NCBI RefSeq assembly: GCF_010730955.1
Contig: NZ_AP022577.1
Location: 5,332,001 to 5,396,000, forward strand
Source: Mycolicibacterium aubagnense
Lineage (GTDB): Bacteria > Actinomycetota > Actinomycetes > Mycobacteriales > Mycobacteriaceae
Reading direction: 5' to 3'
DNA: 64,000 nt
In this document: piece by piece, positions 63,025 through 64,000 of the stretch
How positions within the stretch are numbered: the first letter of the stretch is position 1
How the letters are laid out: every line of letters starts with the position of its first letter
The notes under the pieces: generated by a model
Told to the model about the DNA's origin: nothing
What the model saw: only the letters and a program-made list of their open reading frames with translations
The model's database searches: none
Position numbers and translations under genes: made by a program

Positions 63025-63318
63025 TTGACCCTGTTCTTCGACATCCTGGGTTTTGCGCTGTTCGTGTTCTGGCTGCTGTTGATCGCCCGCGTGGTGGTGG
63101 AGTTCATCCGCGGATTCAGCCGGGAGTGGCAGCCCAGGGGGCTGACGGTGGTGATCCTCGAGGGGATCATGACGGTGACCGATCCTCCGGTGAAGCTGTT
63201 GCGGCGCTTGATCCCCCCGCTCACCATCGGGCCGGTCCGGGTCGATCTGTCCATCGTGGTGCTGCTGATGGTGGTGTTCGTCGGCATGCGGTTGTCTTTC
63301 GATCAGGTCGGGGCCTGA
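63025..63318 (+). CDS. yggT: YggT-family membrane protein
   Basis: A 97-aa protein with two helices (about 7-28 and 68-92) and the family loop PPVKLLRRLIPPLTIGPVRVDLS. M. tuberculosis Rv2146c is 96 aa. TTG 63025 gives the family N-terminus (MTLFFDILGFALFVFW) and has GAGG about nine bases upstream; GTG 63010 would add five residues. It lies between sepF and wag31, as in other actinobacteria; a role in division or wall assembly is inferred. Confidence 0.9.
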   Translation: MTLFFDILGFALFVFWLLLIARVVVEFIRGFSREWQPRGLTVVILEGIMTVTDPPVKLLRRLIPPLTIGPVRVDLSIVVLLMVVFVGMRLSFDQVGA

Positions 63319-63340
63319 GCGCGACGTTCCCCTGACCTGC

Positions 63341-63380
63341 AGAAGCGCATTAATTACATTTATGTAATTAATGCGCTTCT
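63341..63380. terminator. AT-rich perfect hairpin after yggT
   Basis: Bases 63341-63359 and 63362-63380 are exact inverse complements, with the T pair between them as loop. The inner part (ATTAATTACAT) is AT-rich, unlike the surroundings. It is followed by TTCGTTTT, so an intrinsic terminator is likely. Confidence 0.8.
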
Positions 63381-63515
63381 TTCGTTTTGGTCAATTGCGA
63401 CGGGCGCCGACGGCGCTCGCGAAATTCCAATGAAACATTGAAATTCGTTCTTAATTCCGGCCCTCGCCTGCAACCGACGGGTCTGCTGTGACAGGATGGA
63501 CGCCAGTTACTCCAC

Positions 63516-63547
63516 GATCGCTCTACACTTTGATCGCTCTACACTTT
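63516..63547 (+). promoter_or_regulatory. tandem duplicated -10 region of wag31
   Basis: GATCGCTCTACACTTT occurs twice, back to back. Each copy holds TACACT (63524-63529 and 63540-63545), a good TANNNT -10. Either could start the wag31 mRNA with a short leader. Confidence 0.65.
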
Positions 63548-63585
63548 GACACCGATTGACGGTCCAGACTGCAAGGGGGCAGAAG

Positions 63586-64000
63586 ATGCCGCTAACTCCG
63601 GCTGACGTCCACAACGTCGCATTCAGCAAGCCGCCGATTGGCAAGCGCGGTTATAACGAGGATGAGGTCGATGCGTTCCTCGATCTCGTCGAGACCGAGC
63701 TGACCCGGCTGATCGAAGAGAACAGCGATCTGCGGCAGCGGGTCGCCGAGCTCGACGCCGAGCTCCAGTCCGCGCGCACCGGCCAGCCGGTGGCGGCTCC
63801 CGTCTTCACCAAGCCGGAGCCCGAGCCTGTCGCGGCCCCCATCGCGGCGCCCGCCCCGGTGGCCGCTCCCGTGGCCGCACCGGTCGGCGAGGACCACCAC
63901 GTCCGCGCGGCCAAGGTGCTGAGCCTGGCCCAGGACACCGCCGACCGCCTCACCGGCTCGGCCAAGGCCGAGGCCGACAAGACCCTCGCCGACGCCCGCG
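63586..64000 (+). CDS. wag31: polar growth protein Wag31 (DivIVA), 3' end beyond window
   Basis: The first 138 codons of a DivIVA homologue; no stop is reached. [36 protein letters not shown] is split here as the lipid-binding N-terminal domain with its coiled-coil start (about residues 1-60). A Pro/Ala/Val linker (about 66-105) and the start of the second coiled coil ([17 protein letters not shown]) follow. It organises wall synthesis at the poles. ATG start with AAGGGGG upstream. Confidence 0.96.
   Translation, partial: MPLTPADVHNVAFSKPPIGKRGYNEDEVDAFLDLVETELTRLIEENSDLRQRVAELDAELQSARTGQPVAAPVFTKPEPEPVAAPIAAPAPVAAPVAAPVGEDHHVRAAKVLSLAQDTADRLTGSAKAEADKTLADAR

Overview
The window is high-GC chromosome from a Mycobacterium / Mycolicibacterium-type actinobacterium. 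Gene content and order closely follow, in reverse, the M. tuberculosis segment from asnB (Rv2201) to wag31 (Rv2145c); Rv comparisons here are from memory. Typical features are the qcrCAB-ctaE respiratory operon, lipomannan mannosyltransferases (PimB', the Rv2181 type, MptA), MmpS3, PknL, SigC and Wag31. Many starts are GTG. At least ten genes carry a TANNNT-like -10 box six or seven bases before the start codon, which suggests leaderless transcripts.

Layout. 1-5.3 kb: asnB diverges from ctaC-ctaF (cytochrome aa3), followed by mmpS3 and a membrane protein. 5.3-5.8 kb: no supportable gene, then a 23-bp perfect hairpin. 5.8-10.1 kb: ctaE-qcrC-qcrA-qcrB on the minus strand, the bc1-aa3 supercomplex. 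10.1-24.7 kb: trpD, a DEDDh/GIY-YIG nuclease, a Cys-rich mini-protein, an NlpC/P60 hydrolase, a HExxH protease-like protein, pimB', fadD15, two SRPBCC-like proteins, an ArsA-like ATPase, an acyltransferase, a GT87-type mannosyltransferase, a membrane protein and RNase AS. 24.7-35.9 kb: an accessory copper locus between the RNase and aroG, which are adjacent in M. tuberculosis. It holds sigC, a hypothetical membrane protein, a DUF5134-like protein, a YcnI-like protein and a CopC-CopD fusion in one minus-strand operon, plus a CtpA/CtpB-type Cu ATPase, a CopD/CtaG (Rv0102-like) protein, a PepSY membrane protein, a second DUF5134-like protein and a ZAS-type anti-sigma-like protein. 36.0-43.7 kb: aroG, pknL with its substrate gene, mptA, idsA2, lppM, a GNAT acetyltransferase and a DUF3040 protein. 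44.0-64.0 kb: the division and cell wall (dcw) cluster mraZ-rsmH-ftsL-pbpB-murE-murF-mraY-[lipoprotein]-ftsW-murG-murC-ftsQ-ftsZ-yfiH-yggS-sepF-yggT-wag31 (3' end cut by the window).

How the genes work together. Most of the window is core mycobacterial biology: respiration, envelope mannolipids, and peptidoglycan synthesis coupled to division. Two departures stand out. murD is missing from its usual place between mraY and ftsW, where a small lipoprotein gene sits instead. The copper locus gathers genes that are spread over the M. tuberculosis chromosome (sigC, ctpB, Rv0102, Rv0093c) and so suggests a self-contained SigC-controlled copper module with its own candidate anti-sigma factor. A dispersed GC-rich repeat (core GGCGAGCGAAGCGACGGG) lies inside the 5' ends of three genes, in two of them as 30-bp tandem arrays. 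I saw no tRNA, rRNA, intact insertion sequence, prophage or CRISPR array.
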